This document shows, piece by piece, positions 1 to 9,337 of a stretch of 64,000 nt of DNA. Under the pieces are notes generated by a model. The model ran no database searches, was not told the origin of the DNA, and saw nothing but the letters and a program-made list of their open reading frames with translations. The stretch's first letter is position 1, and each line of letters begins with the position of its first letter. The translations under genes and the position numbers were made by a program. This stretch comes from Candidatus Pantoea floridensis (lineage in GTDB: Bacteria; Pseudomonadota; Gammaproteobacteria; Enterobacterales; Enterobacteriaceae), in contig NZ_OCMY01000001.1 in the NCBI RefSeq assembly GCF_900215435.1, forward strand, positions 3,844,001 to 3,908,000, in the 5' to 3' direction.

Positions 1-31
1 GATGGCAGTCGATGACCGGTTGCGTAAACAT
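1..31 (-). CDS. Start of an amidohydrolase-like gene (partial)
   Basis: An ATG on the minus strand overlaps the stop codon of the gallate dioxygenase gene in a TGATG arrangement, so a coupled third gene appears to run off the left edge. Only about ten codons are visible (MFTQPVIDCH). The IDCH motif is typical of the first metal-binding strand of amidohydrolase-type enzymes, which occur in gallate and protocatechuate meta-cleavage pathways. The family is an inference from very little sequence. Confidence 0.35.
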   Translation of the reverse strand, partial: MFTQPVIDCH

Positions 32-1290
32 CAGTCTGCTTTCCCCGCCACCGAATAGAGCACTTGTTGATTGCGCGTCTGCTGGAACTGCTCCAGCGTT
101 TCGCCACGCATCGCCGAGTAGATATGCAGGTTAGAGACGCCAACCACCGCGCCGAGTTTTTCCAGCAGGAAGAAACTGACGCCATAATGGATCATGCCGC
201 GCCAGTCGAGCTGGGTGATGAGTGCTTGCTCTTCAGCGGTTAAACCCGCTTCCTGATACAGCGCCTGCGGGGCTTCGCGGAACCGCTTACGCCATTCAGG
301 TTGAATCATGCGGTGCAGGAAGCGGTTGATTCGCAGCGCTTTCAGGCTGCGCGCCTGGGTAAAGGGATAGGTGCCTGGCAGTTTTTCCACACCGCTCAGC
401 TGCAGATTAATCTTGTCGCGCTGGCGCTGATGTACATCTACCGGTGCCTCACGCGACTGGTTTTCGAGGATTAGCGTGGCGATGCCGGTCATCGAAGGCA
501 GATAATAGTCCTGATGCAACTTCTCGACGTTAGCCGACAGCGCACCGCGCATGATCAGCCACATAATCACTTCCGCACCTTCCAGACCGCCGAGCGTGGC
601 GTATTCCGCCAGAGTGATTTCGGTCAGGCGTTCAGGATCGTTGATCAGCAGATCGATAAACTGCGCATCCCATTCTGGATTATTGAAGCCGCAGCGCTCG
701 CCGTGCACCTGATGAGAAACGCCACCGGTCGCCACCACCGCAACCTTCAGATCCTCCGGGAAACTCTCCACTGCGCGTTTCAGCGCCTGACCCAATTTAT
801 AGCAACGGCGCGCCGTTGGAATCGGGAACTGTAAAACGCCCACCGCCAGCGGAACCACCTGCATTGGCCAGCCGCCTTGCCACGGTGCCAGCGCCGAAAG
901 CGGAGAAAATAGCCCGTGATCCAGTGCTTTGTCCTGGAAGAATGACATATCGAACTCATCGGCCATCAGGCTGGCACCAATATGCTGCGACAGCGCCGCA
1001 TGGCCTTTTACCGGCGGCAAATCGCGCGGTCCGCCACCTTCATCTGCGACGGCATATTCATCATCAATGCCCAGTACAAAGGCCGAGTAGTGATCGAAAA
1101 AGAACGAGGTAACGTGATCGTTAAACACATACAGCAGCACATCCGGTTTCTTCTCTTCCAGCCAGCGCTGCATCGGCGCAAAGCCATCGAATATTGGCGC
1201 CCATGCGCCTTCCTGCTGTTTGTTGTGATCGACCGCGAAGCCAATGGTGGGGGTATGAGAAACTGCCAGACCGCCTATGATTTTAGCCAT
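31..1290 (-). CDS. galA: Gallate dioxygenase (extradiol, LigAB-fusion type)
   Basis: The 419-residue product resembles GalA/DesB gallate dioxygenases, which open the ring of gallate to 4-oxalomesaconate using Fe(II) and O2. The N-terminal 280 or so residues are a LigB-type catalytic domain: an early SHTP motif (His12), NDHVT near residue 58, SHQVHGE near 195 and GGLEGAE near 240 supply expected metal and active-site residues. The C-terminal 120 residues resemble the small LigA subunit fused in cis. The family length is about 420, so it looks complete. It lies 17 bp downstream of an aromatic-acid permease gene on the same strand, which supports a gallate uptake and cleavage operon. A related substrate such as protocatechuate cannot be excluded. 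Confidence 0.85.
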   Translation of the reverse strand: MAKIIGGLAVSHTPTIGFAVDHNKQQEGAWAPIFDGFAPMQRWLEEKKPDVLLYVFNDHVTSFFFDHYSAFVLGIDDEYAVADEGGGPRDLPPVKGHAALSQHIGASLMADEFDMSFFQDKALDHGLFSPLSALAPWQGGWPMQVVPLAVGVLQFPIPTARRCYKLGQALKRAVESFPEDLKVAVVATGGVSHQVHGERCGFNNPEWDAQFIDLLINDPERLTEITLAEYATLGGLEGAEVIMWLIMRGALSANVEKLHQDYYLPSMTGIATLILENQSREAPVDVHQRQRDKINLQLSGVEKLPGTYPFTQARSLKALRINRFLHRMIQPEWRKRFREAPQALYQEAGLTAEEQALITQLDWRGMIHYGVSFFLLEKLGAVVGVSNLHIYSAMRGETLEQFQQTRNQQVLYSVAGKAD

Positions 1291-1307
1291 GAGTTGTGAC
1301 CTCTATT

Positions 1308-2687
1308 TCATCGATTATTCAGGGTACGCGACAGGGACGGCAGGTCATTAAGGTCGATGCCTTTGACCTGACGCGTCACCTGCGCAGGGTGATGTCGGGT
1401 GATGGAGAGTGCCGCCAAAACTGCCGGGAGCGACAAAACGATAAAAATAGCGGTTTGCCCAGGAAAAACGCCGAGCAGCACGCCGCCCAGAGAAGAGCTG
1501 ATAATGGCACCGCTACGGCCAATACCGTGCATCCAGCACACGCCAGTGGCACGCATTTCGGTGGGGTAGAATGCGGGAGAAAATGCCTGCAATCCGGTTT
1601 GCGCCCCGTTGATGCAAATACCCGCCATGAATACCAGCAGTGCCAGCACCGTAGGACCAAAGCCCCAGATTCCCTGCGATACCAGGCAGAAACTGCCCAG
1701 CAGATAGAACAGAGCAATCACGTATTTAGCTTTAAAACGATCCATCAACCCGCCTACCAGCAGGCCGCCAACCGTTCCGCCCAGCTGGAATAAGCCGGCA
1801 ACAATCGCTGCGCGCTCCAGCGTCACGCCGCCGGACCGCATAATGGTCGGCAACCAGCCGTTGAGCAGGTAGATGACAAACAGTCCCATAAAATAGGTCA
1901 GCCACAACACCAGCGTACCGCCGGCATAACCACGGCTGAACAGTTGTAGCACCTGGGCTTTCTTCGGGATCACCGGGGCATTAAGAACGAAGGCGGTCCC
2001 TACCGCGAACTCACCACCGAGGCGTTTAAGCACGGCGGCAATTTTGTCCCGACTGACTTTGCGTACCACCATATACATGGCCGATTCAGGTAACAGCCAC
2101 AGCAGGAGGGGCAACATCAGCAGTGGCAGCAGGCCGCCAAAGCCCAATACCGCTTGCCAGCCATAGTGCGGCAACATGCCGGCAGCAATAAAACCACCCA
2201 GGCCGGAACCAATATTAAAGCCGCTGTACATTACGGTGATCATCAGGCTGCGGCGGCGTTCCGGCATGTATTCCGACACGAGGGTGACGCAGTTTGGCAT
2301 GACCGCCCCGAGACCGAGGCCGGTGAGAAAACGTAACGCGCCCATTTCCAGCGGCGTACGAGCGAAAGCGCTCATCAGGCTAAAGCAGGCAAAGACAGCG
2401 ATTGACAGCAGCAGCACCCTTTTACGGCCGAATTTGTCGGACCACGGGCCGGCGATCAGCGCACCGATTGCCACGCCAAACATGGCGGCGCCAAGAATCG
2501 GCCCCATTTCCGCATGACTAATGCCCCAATCCTCAATCAGGGCTGGTGCAATGAACCCCATTGCTGCCGCGTCATAGCCATCAAACATGATGATGATGAA
2601 ACACAGGGCAAGGGTCAGCCACTGGTATCCGGTGATCGGGCGGGCGTCGATCCAGCCTTTTACATCGATAATGTCGTGATTGCTCAT
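1308..2687 (-). CDS. MFS aromatic acid:H+ symporter, probably for gallate
   Basis: The 459-residue protein has the twelve-helix pattern of the major facilitator superfamily and the aromatic acid:H+ symporter signature: GYDAAAMGFIAP in helix 1 and a DKFGRKR loop between helices 2 and 3. This is the PcaK/GalT group, which imports hydroxylated benzoates across the inner membrane. It is first in the minus-strand operon and directly precedes the gallate dioxygenase, so gallate is the likely substrate. The substrate is inferred from the neighbour. Confidence 0.8.
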   Translation of the reverse strand: MSNHDIIDVKGWIDARPITGYQWLTLALCFIIIMFDGYDAAAMGFIAPALIEDWGISHAEMGPILGAAMFGVAIGALIAGPWSDKFGRKRVLLLSIAVFACFSLMSAFARTPLEMGALRFLTGLGLGAVMPNCVTLVSEYMPERRRSLMITVMYSGFNIGSGLGGFIAAGMLPHYGWQAVLGFGGLLPLLMLPLLLWLLPESAMYMVVRKVSRDKIAAVLKRLGGEFAVGTAFVLNAPVIPKKAQVLQLFSRGYAGGTLVLWLTYFMGLFVIYLLNGWLPTIMRSGGVTLERAAIVAGLFQLGGTVGGLLVGGLMDRFKAKYVIALFYLLGSFCLVSQGIWGFGPTVLALLVFMAGICINGAQTGLQAFSPAFYPTEMRATGVCWMHGIGRSGAIISSSLGGVLLGVFPGQTAIFIVLSLPAVLAALSITRHHPAQVTRQVKGIDLNDLPSLSRTLNNR

Positions 2688-3140
2688 AGGATACGCTCTG
2701 ATTTTTTTATTAATAACATCGCTGGGTTAAACCTTTTATCTGCGCTAATTGACATTAACGGCATCACTTTAACCCGACGGCAGGGAGAGTTATTATTATT
2801 TTTTGCTGTTAAAACAGCTTGTTAAATGTATTTTTGTTTCGGGTTCGATTACCAAATTAGGGGGGCTGAGTAGGTTTGTCTGCCATAAAATGGTTATCAA
2901 GGTATGAGTTTTGTTTATTTGGTGAGCTGCGTCGTAAATTTTCAAATCCGCGGATTCAGGAAAAAAAGCCGTAAGAGGATGGAGAGAACGCAGACGAAAA
3001 AGCGTGGTGAGATCGGTGGACTATGGGTGAAAAAGGGCGGGCATCAGCGTAGGAAATAGGCGACGAGAATGAAAACGAAAGGGGATGGATAGACGTGTAA
3101 GTAAGCGGAGAATGCCCGAGGCATGCTCCGCCTGAAGATA
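2688..3140. other. Intergenic region between gallate operon and argS
   Basis: About 450 bp with no convincing gene. The part near 2690-2880 is AT-rich and presumably carries the gallate operon promoter. The part next to argS holds a hairpin annotated separately. No RNA gene was recognised. Confidence 0.5.
3105..3131 (-). terminator. Terminator-like hairpin after argS
   Basis: A stem GCGGAG-x-ATGCC pairs with GGCAT-x-CTCCGC across a 3-nt loop just past the argS stop codon. The following sequence on the minus strand is only weakly T-rich, so termination is plausible but not certain. Confidence 0.45.
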
Positions 3141-4871
3141 TTACATACGTTCGACGGTTTTAATGCCCAGCGTATCGAGGCCTTGTTTCAGCGTCTTTGC
3201 AGTTAACGCGGCGAGCTGCAATCGGCTGTGACGGATATTCTCATCCTCAGCCGAAAGAATCGGGCAGTGTTCATAGAAGCCGGAGAATTGACCCGCCAGT
3301 TCATACAGGTAAGCACACATCACGTGTGGTGTACCGTCGCGCGCCACCTGAGTAATCACTTCTTCGAACTGCAGCAGACGCGTTGCCAGCTGCGCTTCAC
3401 GCTCTTCGGTCAGCACGATGTCGCCGCTCAGGCTATCGGCATCAATACCCGCTTTGCGGAATACTGACAGCACGCGCGTATAGGCATACTGCATATAGGG
3501 CGCGGTATTACCCTCAAAGGCCAGCATGTTGTCCCAATCGAAGATGTAATCGGTGGTGCGGCTTTTCGACAAATCGGCATATTTTACTGCGCCGATACCG
3601 ACCACTTCTGACAGATCTTTCAGCTCTTGCGCTGACATCTCTGGATTCTTCTCACTCACCAGCGCATGCGCACGTTCCACTGCTTCGTCCAGCAGATCGG
3701 CCAGGCGAATGGTGCCACCGCTGCGGGTTTTGAACGGACGGCCATCTTTGCCCAGCATCATGCCAAACGCATGGTGTTCAAGCGGGACGGATTCCGGCAC
3801 GTAGCCAGCTTTGCGCACGATGGTCCAAGCTTGCTGCAAATGCTGATGCTGGCGCGAATCAATGTAGTAAAGCACGCGATCGGCATGCAGCGTTTCGTAA
3901 CGGTATTTAGCACAGGCGATATCGGTGGTGGTATAGAGATAGCCGCCATCTTTCTTCTGGATGATCACGCCCATCGGTTCACCTTCCTTGTTTTTGAACT
4001 CATCAAGGAAAACCACGGTGGCGCCTTCGCTGGTCACTGCCAGACCTTTTTCACGCAGGTCGGCGACAATACCCGGCAACATATCGTTGTACAGGCTTTC
4101 ACCCATCACATCATTACGTGACAGGGTCACATTAAGGCGGTCATAAACCAATTGATTCTGGCTCATAGTGATATCAACCAGTTTCTTCCACATACTGCGG
4201 CAATATTCATCACCGCCTTGCAGTTTCACTACGTAGTTGCGTGCGCGCTCGGCAAAGGCTTCGTCCGCGTCGTAAGTCACTTTAGCTTCGCGATAAAAGG
4301 CTTCTAAATCGGCCAGCGCGATCGCTTCATGATTCTCGTTCTGCTGCTTTTCCAGATAGGCGATCAGCATGCCAAACTGCGTGCCCCAATCACCTACGTG
4401 GTTGGCACGGATAACGTGATGTCCGAGAAACTCCAGCGTGCGCACGGCTGCATCACCAATGATGGTGGAGCGCACGTGGCCCACGTGCATCTGTTTCGCC
4501 ACATTGGGCGCGGAGTAGTCAATCACGATAGTTTGTGGTTTAACGGTGCTCACACCCAAACGTGGCAACTGCAACGCCTGGGCGGTTTGCCCGGCTAACC
4601 ACTGACGATCAAGGAAGATATTGATAAAACCGGGGCCGGCAATTTCAACTTTGCTGGCGATACCGGTGAGATCCAGATGCTGAATCACCTGCTCAGCCAG
4701 TTGTCGCGGTGCCTGACCAAGCTTTTTCGCCACGGCCATGATACCGTTTGCCTGATAATCACCGAACTGCACCTTCGCAGACTGACGAACCTGAGGTTCG
4801 CAATCGGCAGGCGCACCCGCCGCTACCATTGCCTGACTGACTTTGTCGGAAAGAAGAGCCTGAATATTCAC
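3141..4871 (-). CDS. argS: Arginyl-tRNA synthetase
   Basis: The class I synthetase charges tRNA-Arg with arginine in the cytoplasm. The 576-residue protein matches the E. coli length and order: an N-terminal additional domain (1-110), a Rossmann catalytic core with the HVGH signature (about residue 131) inside [16 protein letters not shown], and a C-terminal anticodon-binding domain ending in ERM. The KMSK-like loop is degenerate (FKTRSGG), as is normal for ArgRS. It is a stand-alone gene with its own promoter. Confidence 0.98.
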   Translation of the reverse strand: MNIQALLSDKVSQAMVAAGAPADCEPQVRQSAKVQFGDYQANGIMAVAKKLGQAPRQLAEQVIQHLDLTGIASKVEIAGPGFINIFLDRQWLAGQTAQALQLPRLGVSTVKPQTIVIDYSAPNVAKQMHVGHVRSTIIGDAAVRTLEFLGHHVIRANHVGDWGTQFGMLIAYLEKQQNENHEAIALADLEAFYREAKVTYDADEAFAERARNYVVKLQGGDEYCRSMWKKLVDITMSQNQLVYDRLNVTLSRNDVMGESLYNDMLPGIVADLREKGLAVTSEGATVVFLDEFKNKEGEPMGVIIQKKDGGYLYTTTDIACAKYRYETLHADRVLYYIDSRQHQHLQQAWTIVRKAGYVPESVPLEHHAFGMMLGKDGRPFKTRSGGTIRLADLLDEAVERAHALVSEKNPEMSAQELKDLSEVVGIGAVKYADLSKSRTTDYIFDWDNMLAFEGNTAPYMQYAYTRVLSVFRKAGIDADSLSGDIVLTEEREAQLATRLLQFEEVITQVARDGTPHVMCAYLYELAGQFSGFYEHCPILSAEDENIRHSRLQLAALTAKTLKQGLDTLGIKTVERM

Positions 4872-4967
4872 CGCGTTACCTTCATATGCTGAAAAGGCCC
4901 GCCAGCAGGCGGCGAGCCGATGTCGTCATCCCACAACTGTACGGCGGGACGGAAAAATAAGAGGGGA

Positions 4968-4996
4968 AGTATACGTGAAATGTTAAGTTGCGTCAG
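4968..4996 (-). promoter_or_regulatory. Probable argS promoter
   Basis: A near-consensus -10 box TATACT lies about 100 bp upstream of argS on the minus strand, with a weak -35 (TGACGC) about 16 bp further upstream. It is assigned by motif and position only. Confidence 0.4.
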
Positions 4997-5041
4997 CTTT
5001 TCGGTATGCTATGAGTGGCCACGTCGGACCTCCAGCGCCGA

Positions 5042-5164
5042 TTAACGGCGCCGTGAGTGACGACGAGGATTTTTAACAGTTTTGTCTTCACGGGCCTTCC
5101 AGTGGCGGGAAATTGCAAATCCCATTAGTGCAATCAGGACCGCGACAACAATGAGCATAGACAT
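5042..5164 (-). CDS. Small membrane protein, 40 residues
   Basis: A 40-codon minus-strand ORF begins MSMLIVVAVLIALMGFAIS, a single hydrophobic helix of about 18 residues, followed by a strongly basic tail (RHWKAREDK...RRHSRRR). An AAGGAA sequence lies 7 bases upstream of the ATG. The layout of one helix with a positive tail is typical of enterobacterial single-pass small proteins with the tail in the cytoplasm. I do not recognise the family. The gene stands alone between argS and yecM. Confidence 0.6.
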   Translation of the reverse strand: MSMLIVVAVLIALMGFAISRHWKAREDKTVKNPRRHSRRR

Positions 5165-5473
5165 AAGGCCGTTCCTTGTAGTGGTGAAACACAAATTTAT
5201 AAGAAAGGGTAGCAAGCTGCAATTGTTTGGAACTTAAATAAGACTTATCTCATTGTATTAACTATTATTAAGAATAACAGTGGGTTAGGTCACTTTCATA
5301 AAGTAACTACTGGACCTGTTTTAACGATAAATCTGAAATGAATGGGCTATTTATGCTGTTTTAGGGCATTTCTTCACTGAAATCGGATGAATCCGACAAT
5401 TTTGTCAAGTGGAATCAACACTTATCAAATTTCATATTGATTAATAAACGTGAACTGATATTGAGGTAATGGC
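5165..5473. other. AT-rich intergenic region upstream of yecM
   Basis: About 310 bp, clearly richer in A+T than its surroundings. It probably holds divergent promoters for the 40-residue gene and yecM. No gene or RNA was recognised. Confidence 0.4.
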
Positions 5474-6037
5474 GTGATGCAGACCCACTTTCCGCAGGAA
5501 CTGGATGACTTAGAACAAGACCTGATGCGTTTTGCACAATCTCTTGAACATTTTGCTGAACGTTTAGGCATTAATCTGGCGGAACATGAAGCCGATCATG
5601 TGGCGGTGCGCTGCCACCAATTTGCGACAGCGGAACGCTGGAAAGCCGGATTTTTGCAAATGGGGCACCAGTTTTCACAGGCAATTATTAATGGGCGTCC
5701 AATCTGCCTGTTTAAACTGCATCAGCCGCTAAACCTGGCCGGCTGGCAAGTCGATGTGATTGAACTGCCGTGGCCGGGCGAGAAACTCTATCGCCATGAA
5801 GGGTGGGAGCATGTGGAGATTGTGCTGCGCGGCGATCCGGAATCGCTGGGTAAGCGTGCGATGGCCTTGCTTTCCGATGAGGCTTTGACGCAGCCTGGCA
5901 TCTCCTTCAAGACCAGTGCGCCAAAAGGGGAAAACGAGCGCTTGCCCAACCCGACGCTGGCCGTTACGGACGGGCAAACCACCATTAAGTTTCATCCCTG
6001 GCGATTAGAGGAGATCGTTGCCAGCGAACAGGATTAA
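5474..6037 (+). CDS. yecM: YecM-family VOC-fold protein
   Basis: The 187-residue cytoplasmic protein corresponds to E. coli YecM, a conserved protein with the vicinal-oxygen-chelate fold and a buried metal-like site but no proven reaction. Family-typical segments include LGINLAEHEADHVAVRCHQ and an ELPWPGEKLYRHEGWEHVE stretch with the candidate metal-binding His and Glu residues. It overlaps the convergent aminotransferase gene by 4 bp. The position next to argS is conserved in enterobacteria. Confidence 0.85.
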   Translation: MMQTHFPQELDDLEQDLMRFAQSLEHFAERLGINLAEHEADHVAVRCHQFATAERWKAGFLQMGHQFSQAIINGRPICLFKLHQPLNLAGWQVDVIELPWPGEKLYRHEGWEHVEIVLRGDPESLGKRAMALLSDEALTQPGISFKTSAPKGENERLPNPTLAVTDGQTTIKFHPWRLEEIVASEQD

Positions 6038-7173
6038 CCGCGCGCAGCGACCGCATGCTGCAAACGTGTTACCGCCTGCTCAAGCGTGACGCGGGTGCAG
6101 CCAAAGTTAAAACGCACAAAGCGATCATCACCAAAATCGCCGCCAGGTGAAAAGCCCAGCCCATGCTGTTCAAAGTAAAGCGCGGGAGTGTCGACAGCGA
6201 GTCGACTGGCGTCGATCCAGCCGAGATAGGTTGCTTCCGGCGCAGTCATGCGCAGTGCTGGCAGGGCATTGACCTGTGCCACCAACCGATCGCGATTAGC
6301 GCGTAAATAATCGAGCTGGGCAGTCAGCCACGCCTCGCCATCCCGCCACGCAGCCTCTGCCGCCACGAGCGCCAGGATATCAACGCCTGGCACAATCCCT
6401 TCACGGACCTGCTTAAAGCGTTGTCTTAATTCGCGGTTGGGAATGATCGCCAGTGATGCGCCTAATCCTGCGATATTGAAGCTTTTTGACGGGGAAATCA
6501 GGGTAATACTGCGCTGTGCCGCATCCTCACTCAGCGTCGCGAATGGAATATGGTGCACGTCCGGTGATAACAATAAATCGCAATGAATTTCATCGGAGCA
6601 AACAATCAAATCATGCTGCTGAGCAAACGCCAGCTGCGCCTCAAGCTCATCCCGACGATAAACCGTGCCACATGGATTATGTGGATTGCATAACATCAGC
6701 AGGCGTTCATTTCCCTGCATGGTGCTGGTGTTGAGATCCATGACCCATCGATCGCCCTGCAGATGCATGGGTAGGTTCACCTGCGTGCGCTCGGCCAATT
6801 GTGCAGCGGTACGAAAAGGGGGATAAATCGGCGTGGGAGCAACGGTAGACTGGCCAGACTCTGTGAACGCGCGGACCGAAAGATTTAAACCGCATACGAC
6901 GCCCGGCAGCAACACCAGCCAGTCGGGCTGAATATGCCAGTTGTAGCGCTGCGCTAAGCGGGAAATAGTGATATCAATCAATCCGTCTGGCGCTGCGCCG
7001 TAGCCAAATACGCCATGATCCGCACGCTTTTTAATCGCCTCAATCACGGCAGGTGGAGACCTGAAATCCGTGTCAGCCACCCATAACGGCAACACATCGC
7101 GATCGCCATATTTGTGCCATTTCAAACTATCGCTGTGACGACGGTCTATCCATTGATCAAAATCGAATGCCAT
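6034..7173 (-). CDS. MalY/PatB-family PLP-dependent C-S lyase or aminotransferase
   Basis: A fold-type I PLP enzyme of 379 residues. The family marker KWHKYGDRDVLPLWVADTDF lies near the N-terminus, the PLP-binding NPHNPCGTV and CSDEIHCDL motifs in the middle, and the Schiff-base lysine in SPSKSFNIAGL. MalY/PatB enzymes cleave cystathionine-type C-S bonds. I chose the ATG at 7173 over a TTG nine codons upstream because the family begins MAFDFD-like and a GGA sits 7 bases upstream. It diverges from cutC. The natural substrate cannot be read from the sequence. Confidence 0.85.
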   Translation of the reverse strand: MAFDFDQWIDRRHSDSLKWHKYGDRDVLPLWVADTDFRSPPAVIEAIKKRADHGVFGYGAAPDGLIDITISRLAQRYNWHIQPDWLVLLPGVVCGLNLSVRAFTESGQSTVAPTPIYPPFRTAAQLAERTQVNLPMHLQGDRWVMDLNTSTMQGNERLLMLCNPHNPCGTVYRRDELEAQLAFAQQHDLIVCSDEIHCDLLLSPDVHHIPFATLSEDAAQRSITLISPSKSFNIAGLGASLAIIPNRELRQRFKQVREGIVPGVDILALVAAEAAWRDGEAWLTAQLDYLRANRDRLVAQVNALPALRMTAPEATYLGWIDASRLAVDTPALYFEQHGLGFSPGGDFGDDRFVRFNFGCTRVTLEQAVTRLQHAVAARG

Positions 7174-7257
7174 TGTGCGAGTTCCACGTAAACTATCCAA
7201 TTAAGCAGATTAACTGAAGCATTCCTCCCGAGCCAGAAGTCATGAAAGGAGCATGGT

Positions 7258-8010
7258 ATGACGAAACTGGAAATTTGTTGCTACGGCATCGATTGTGCAA
7301 TGACTGCGCAGCAATCCGGTGCCGATCGCGTGGAGCTGTGTAGTGCGCCGCGCGAAGGTGGGTTGACGCCTTCAGCTGGCGTGTTGGAAGCGGCACGCCG
7401 TGAAATTTCGATCCCGGTTCATCCTATTGTCCGTCCGCGCGGTGGCGATTTTTGTTACACCCCGCGAGAGTTTGAGACGATGAAATCTGATGTCTCACTA
7501 ATGCGTGAATTGGGTTTTCCGGGATTGGTTATAGGCATGCTGGATGAAGATGCGCATGTCGATATTGCCCGTATGCAGCAGATTATGGCGCTGTGTGATG
7601 GCATGGCGGTGACGTTTCATCGCGCCTTTGATTTATGCCACAGCCCTAAACGTTCGCTAGAAGTGCTGGCTGATTTAGGCATCGCGCGTATTCTGACTTC
7701 CGGCCAGCAACAGAGTGCCGAAGCAGGAATTGCATTATTACGGGAACTAAATGAGCACAGCACAGGTCCGATTATTATGGCCGGTGCGGGCGTACGCTTG
7801 AGCAATATTCAGAAGTTTATCGACAGTGGATTGCAGGAAGTCCACAGCTCCGCCAGCCGCTTAGTCGCTTCGCCGATGCGCTACCGTAAAGCCGGTGTTT
7901 CAATGTGCTCCGAAGCGGAAACCGATGAATTCAGCCGCTACTGCGTTGATGGTGATGTCGTTGAAGCCATGAAAAGCATGACGCAGTTAACCACCGTCCG
8001 GGTAGCCTGA
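7258..8010 (+). CDS. cutC: CutC-family TIM-barrel protein
   Basis: The 250-residue product matches CutC ([28 protein letters not shown] start, then [22 protein letters not shown] and ILTSGQQ motifs). The family adopts a TIM barrel and was first linked to copper tolerance in E. coli, although the direct role in copper handling is disputed. A GGAG ribosome site lies upstream. The gene is monocistronic, with a strong terminator about 60 bp downstream. Confidence 0.93.
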   Translation: MTKLEICCYGIDCAMTAQQSGADRVELCSAPREGGLTPSAGVLEAARREISIPVHPIVRPRGGDFCYTPREFETMKSDVSLMRELGFPGLVIGMLDEDAHVDIARMQQIMALCDGMAVTFHRAFDLCHSPKRSLEVLADLGIARILTSGQQQSAEAGIALLRELNEHSTGPIIMAGAGVRLSNIQKFIDSGLQEVHSSASRLVASPMRYRKAGVSMCSEAETDEFSRYCVDGDVVEAMKSMTQLTTVRVA

Positions 8011-8070
8011 ATCCGCACCAGTTTTGCCGCGCAGCACGCCAGTTCACATGACGTGATGTTTGCAAGTACC

Positions 8071-8101
8071 AACCCCAGCATTTTTGCTGGGGTTCTTTTT
8101 G
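8071..8101 (+). terminator. Rho-independent terminator of cutC
   Basis: A 9-bp stem AACCCCAGC / GCTGGGGTT with a T-rich loop is followed by TCTTTTTG. Confidence 0.85.
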
Positions 8102-8246
8102 TCTATCCCCTTCATACTTCAGGCTACAGATGGGTTGGCGGCGTGCGTTCCTGTCGTTCGAATTTTTTGGGAAAGATTTCAAGTCGTAATAGCGTGTTCC
8201 AGCAAATGATGCTTTGATTACTTATGGCTTCGTACGGATAACCTTC

Positions 8247-9104
8247 ATGAAATCCTTCCCTTGTGCCGTTTTAGTGCTGCTTATTCCTTACTGTGGTATC
8301 GCGCTGGCGGCAAGTTCCGCGTGTCCGCCGCTGAGTAAAAATATCACCAGCAGTAACAATTGGATTATGCTGGGTGGCGATGCCAAAGGTGCGGTGCGTC
8401 AAGTGGTGGCCGGCGAGTTTGGCAAAGATGTTAATTCGCAAAAGCGCGTGCTCGGTCAGTTTAATCAGTGCGGCGATTTGATGGTGGCCGATATCTCCTA
8501 TGACAAAAATGAAGGCAACGTTTTACTGACCATGGAACAGCATATCGCCCGCGTGCAGCGAGGCTGGGTGGCGGAATATGCTTATCTGGTCAAAGTCATC
8601 AAGGCTGGTCAGGAAGAAGTTGTAGATAACCGGCAGGGCACCATTAGCTGGCAAATCGGACAGCACGGCAACATTGTCAGCTCCTCCGATAAATTTACCA
8701 GCATGGGCAAAGAGGGCTTTACCGACACGACATATCGCTATGACAAACAGCTCCGCGTTGAAAAAAGCGTGGCGCGCGGTAGCGACAGCATGAGCAACGG
8801 CGAAAACAGCTGGCGCTGGAATCCGCAGGGATTGGTCATTTCATCCACCAGCGCACGCAGCAAAGATACCTACAGTTATGACAACCAGTGGCGGGAACTG
8901 CGCCTGAATGGCACCTCGACAACGCCGGTTAGCACGCTGCGCTCGGTGGACGAATGCCAGCTGTGGGATGAGGTGGGCAACTGTACATTGAGCTATCTGC
9001 ATGAAACCGAAGTGTTTGCCAAAGGCACCATTGAACGCCATCTTAGCTCAGCCTATAAATATCAATACTGGAACTCGCCAGGCGAATCAGCTGCCCAAGA
9101 TTAA
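8247..9104 (+). CDS. Secreted YnfC-like hypothetical protein
   Basis: A 285-residue protein beginning with a Sec signal peptide (MKSFPCAVLVLLIPYCGIALAAS, probable cleavage after about residue 23), chosen over an upstream ATG that would bury the signal. The mature part is rich in Ser, Tyr and Trp, with repeated YDxxW-type strands and a C-terminal cysteine pair (DECQLW...GNCTLSY), recalling the YnfC/UPF0257 family. It lacks that family's lipobox. The function is unknown, and it stands alone after cutC. Confidence 0.6.
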   Translation: MKSFPCAVLVLLIPYCGIALAASSACPPLSKNITSSNNWIMLGGDAKGAVRQVVAGEFGKDVNSQKRVLGQFNQCGDLMVADISYDKNEGNVLLTMEQHIARVQRGWVAEYAYLVKVIKAGQEEVVDNRQGTISWQIGQHGNIVSSSDKFTSMGKEGFTDTTYRYDKQLRVEKSVARGSDSMSNGENSWRWNPQGLVISSTSARSKDTYSYDNQWRELRLNGTSTTPVSTLRSVDECQLWDEVGNCTLSYLHETEVFAKGTIERHLSSAYKYQYWNSPGESAAQD

Positions 9105-9136
9105 CGCCAAACACACCAATTTAACATTAAGGCAAT

Positions 9137-9310
9137 GAACAAGGGCCGCGTAGTAAAGCTTCCAGCGCATGGACAAAAACGCCGGGAGCGTTTTTGAACA
9201 ATGCGAAGCGTTGGCCCACGAAGTGGGCGAGCCTCATGGATGAGGCGAGTAACCGCTGGCAGAGTCCACAGGGATGTGTCCACGACGTCTTTACGCAGCG
9301 GCCCTTGTTC
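9137..9310. repeat. Multi-hairpin structured intergenic element
   Basis: A 13-bp perfect inverted repeat (GAACAAGGGCCGC, 9137-9149; partner 9298-9310) encloses a second pairing (GTAAAG/CTTTAC) and a row of hairpins: 9-bp CAAAAACGC/GCGTTTTTG, then CAATGC/GCGTTG, GCCCAC/GTGGGC (both with GAA loops) and GCCTCAT/ATGAGGC. The whole can fold as one closed multi-branched RNA or DNA structure of about 174 nt. It has no coding capacity. It resembles dispersed intergenic elements of enterobacteria, but I cannot name a family. Confidence 0.6.
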
Positions 9311-9337
9311 TTTGCCTGAAACGCACCGGACAAACCT

